Of a stretch of DNA of 64,000 nucleotides, positions 63,341-64,000 are shown piece by piece. The notes beneath the pieces are model-generated. The model did not search any database and had not been told where the DNA came from. It saw only the letters and a list, made by a program, of their open reading frames with translations. Source of the DNA: Clostridia bacterium. GTDB taxonomy: Bacteria > Bacillota > Clostridia > Christensenellales > Aristaeellaceae. Made by a program: the position numbers and the translations under genes. Numbering within the stretch: the first letter of the stretch is position 1; each line of letters begins with the position of its first letter. Where the stretch lies: assembly GCA_017543905.1 (NCBI GenBank), contig JAFYFC010000002.1:50958-114957 (forward strand). Reading direction: 5' to 3'.

Positions 63341-63862
63341 ATGAAAAAACTTATCAGCTTGACTCTTCTCGCCGCTATGCTCCTTATGCTCGGAAGCATC
63401 GGGACTGTGCATGCGGAAATAATACCTGCTCACGGATTTGGCCAGATCGGGCTTCAGGCAGTGGTGCTGTGCAGCGAGCTTACCCTGCGCGAAAAGCCGA
63501 GCGCCTCTTCCAAAGCCCTGCAGACGCTCAATTACCGCGATCTCATAATCGTGGTCGAGCAGCAGGACGGCTGGGCGCGCTGCGTGCTCGGCGATTCCGA
63601 GGATGCAGCTTCCGGTTGGGTAAATTCCGAATATATCGTGATCGATCCCGCCTGGTACCGTACGGAAGGCAAAACGTACGTATACGCCTGGAACGATACC
63701 TCCGCCCCCAAGGTCGCCATGCTGGACGCCAACACGGAGCTGCTCGACCCGGAGACCTACCTCGCCATACTGAAGGACGAAGGCGAATGGCTCGTGGTCA
63801 GCCTGCGCGGCGCCGCCGGATGGATTCATAAGACGGCCGCAGACTTGAAGGCCGCTAATTAA
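63341..63862 (+). CDS. Secreted SH3-like protein
   Basis: 173 residues with AGGAGG upstream and a signal peptide (MKKLISLTLLAAMLLMLGSI). The mature part has one SH3b-like unit (LREKPSASSKALQTLNYRDL, then GWVNSEY) and a second (WVNSEYIVIDPAWYRTEGKT, AYAW..VAMLDANTELL, GEWLVVSLRGAAGWIHK). SH3b domains usually bind the cell wall. It resembles the protein at 4067 in organisation, but not closely in sequence. The function is unknown. Confidence 0.82.
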   Translation: MKKLISLTLLAAMLLMLGSIGTVHAEIIPAHGFGQIGLQAVVLCSELTLREKPSASSKALQTLNYRDLIIVVEQQDGWARCVLGDSEDAASGWVNSEYIVIDPAWYRTEGKTYVYAWNDTSAPKVAMLDANTELLDPETYLAILKDEGEWLVVSLRGAAGWIHKTAADLKAAN

Positions 63863-64000
63863 GGAAGCACTGATTAAATGAGGTGGTCAGCCGGCGAGTG
63901 AATTTTTCGTCAGATACGATTGCAAATTCTGAAGGTTTACTGGAGGTAAATCAAAGAATTTGCAAGAAGTAGATGGCGGAAAAGGCACCGCCGGATGTGC
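63863..64000. repeat. Hairpin-rich non-coding tail, possible intergenic repeat element
   Basis: No gene is seen. TGCAAATTCT (63921-63930) pairs with AGAATTTGCA (63955-63964) with further inner pairing (TTTAC with GTAAA). Another hairpin, GGCGG/CCGCC (63975-63979 with 63988-63992), follows. The stretch opens with GGAAGCACTGATTAAATG, an end-like sequence. The element runs off the window, so its far end cannot be checked. Confidence 0.4.

Overview
The window reads as a chromosomal segment of a GC-rich member of the Clostridia. The evidence is housekeeping gene content and order of Gram-positive type (S10-spc operon with zinc-form S14, L24 and L36, RNase J next to a YlbF-family protein, a CD1247-type protein after efp, TmcAL, HelD, a T-box leader on leuS) together with secreted SH3-like, RCC1-like, Ig-like and DUF6273 proteins frequent in gut and rumen Clostridia. 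A Christensenellales-like source is my best guess; it is an inference from gene content, not a measured placement. No rRNA, tRNA, CRISPR array, phage or complete insertion sequence was seen.

Layout. Positions 1-6.4 kb: the tail of a secreted protein, two MATE exporters, a flotillin-like protein and a secreted SH3-like protein. The flotillin gene sits behind a perfect-spacing promoter and a leader that matches the manganese-sensing yybP-ykoY riboswitch. Positions 6.4-13.1 kb: the rpmH-rnpA-yidD-yidC-jag operon, uppP, and leuS with a T-box leader. Positions 13.1-13.9 kb: a small AT-rich island with a YD/RHS-repeat gene remnant beside an orphan lipoprotein gene. Positions 13.9-25.6 kb: SDR dehydrogenase, sirtuin, tilS-hpt, a DUF6273 protein, then a tight minus-strand run of helD, two flavoproteins and rmuC, followed by nagB. 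Positions 25.6-32.5 kb: a minus-strand operon of an MBOAT acyltransferase, a DHHW (AlgJ/AlgX-like) protein, two RCC1-repeat proteins and pepT. This is the most suggestive accessory system in the window.

Positions 32.6-41.6 kb: inositol-phosphatase-like, tmcAL, tdk and a flavodoxin-like protein on the plus strand; an esterase, mltG, ylbF-like and rnj on the minus strand; a PAP2 protein and a sugar isomerase-like gene in convergent overlap. Positions 41.8-54.6 kb: one continuous minus-strand ribosomal operon from rpsJ through secY, adk, map, a KOW protein, infA and rpmJ. It ends at a terminator, so the usual rpsM-rpsK-rpsD-rpoA-rplQ block is absent here. Positions 54.8-57.6 kb: pepQ-efp-CD1247 protein and a small secreted protein. 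Positions 57.8-64 kb: an orphan corrinoid protein, glyS, glyA, a large Ig-like secreted protein, an SH3-like secreted protein, and a hairpin-rich non-coding end that looks like an intergenic repeat.

Most promoters located here are TTGACA/TATAAT-like with 16-17 bp spacers. Start codons were moved downstream of the longest frame wherever a ribosome binding site and family alignment supported it; these shifts are stated in the entries.
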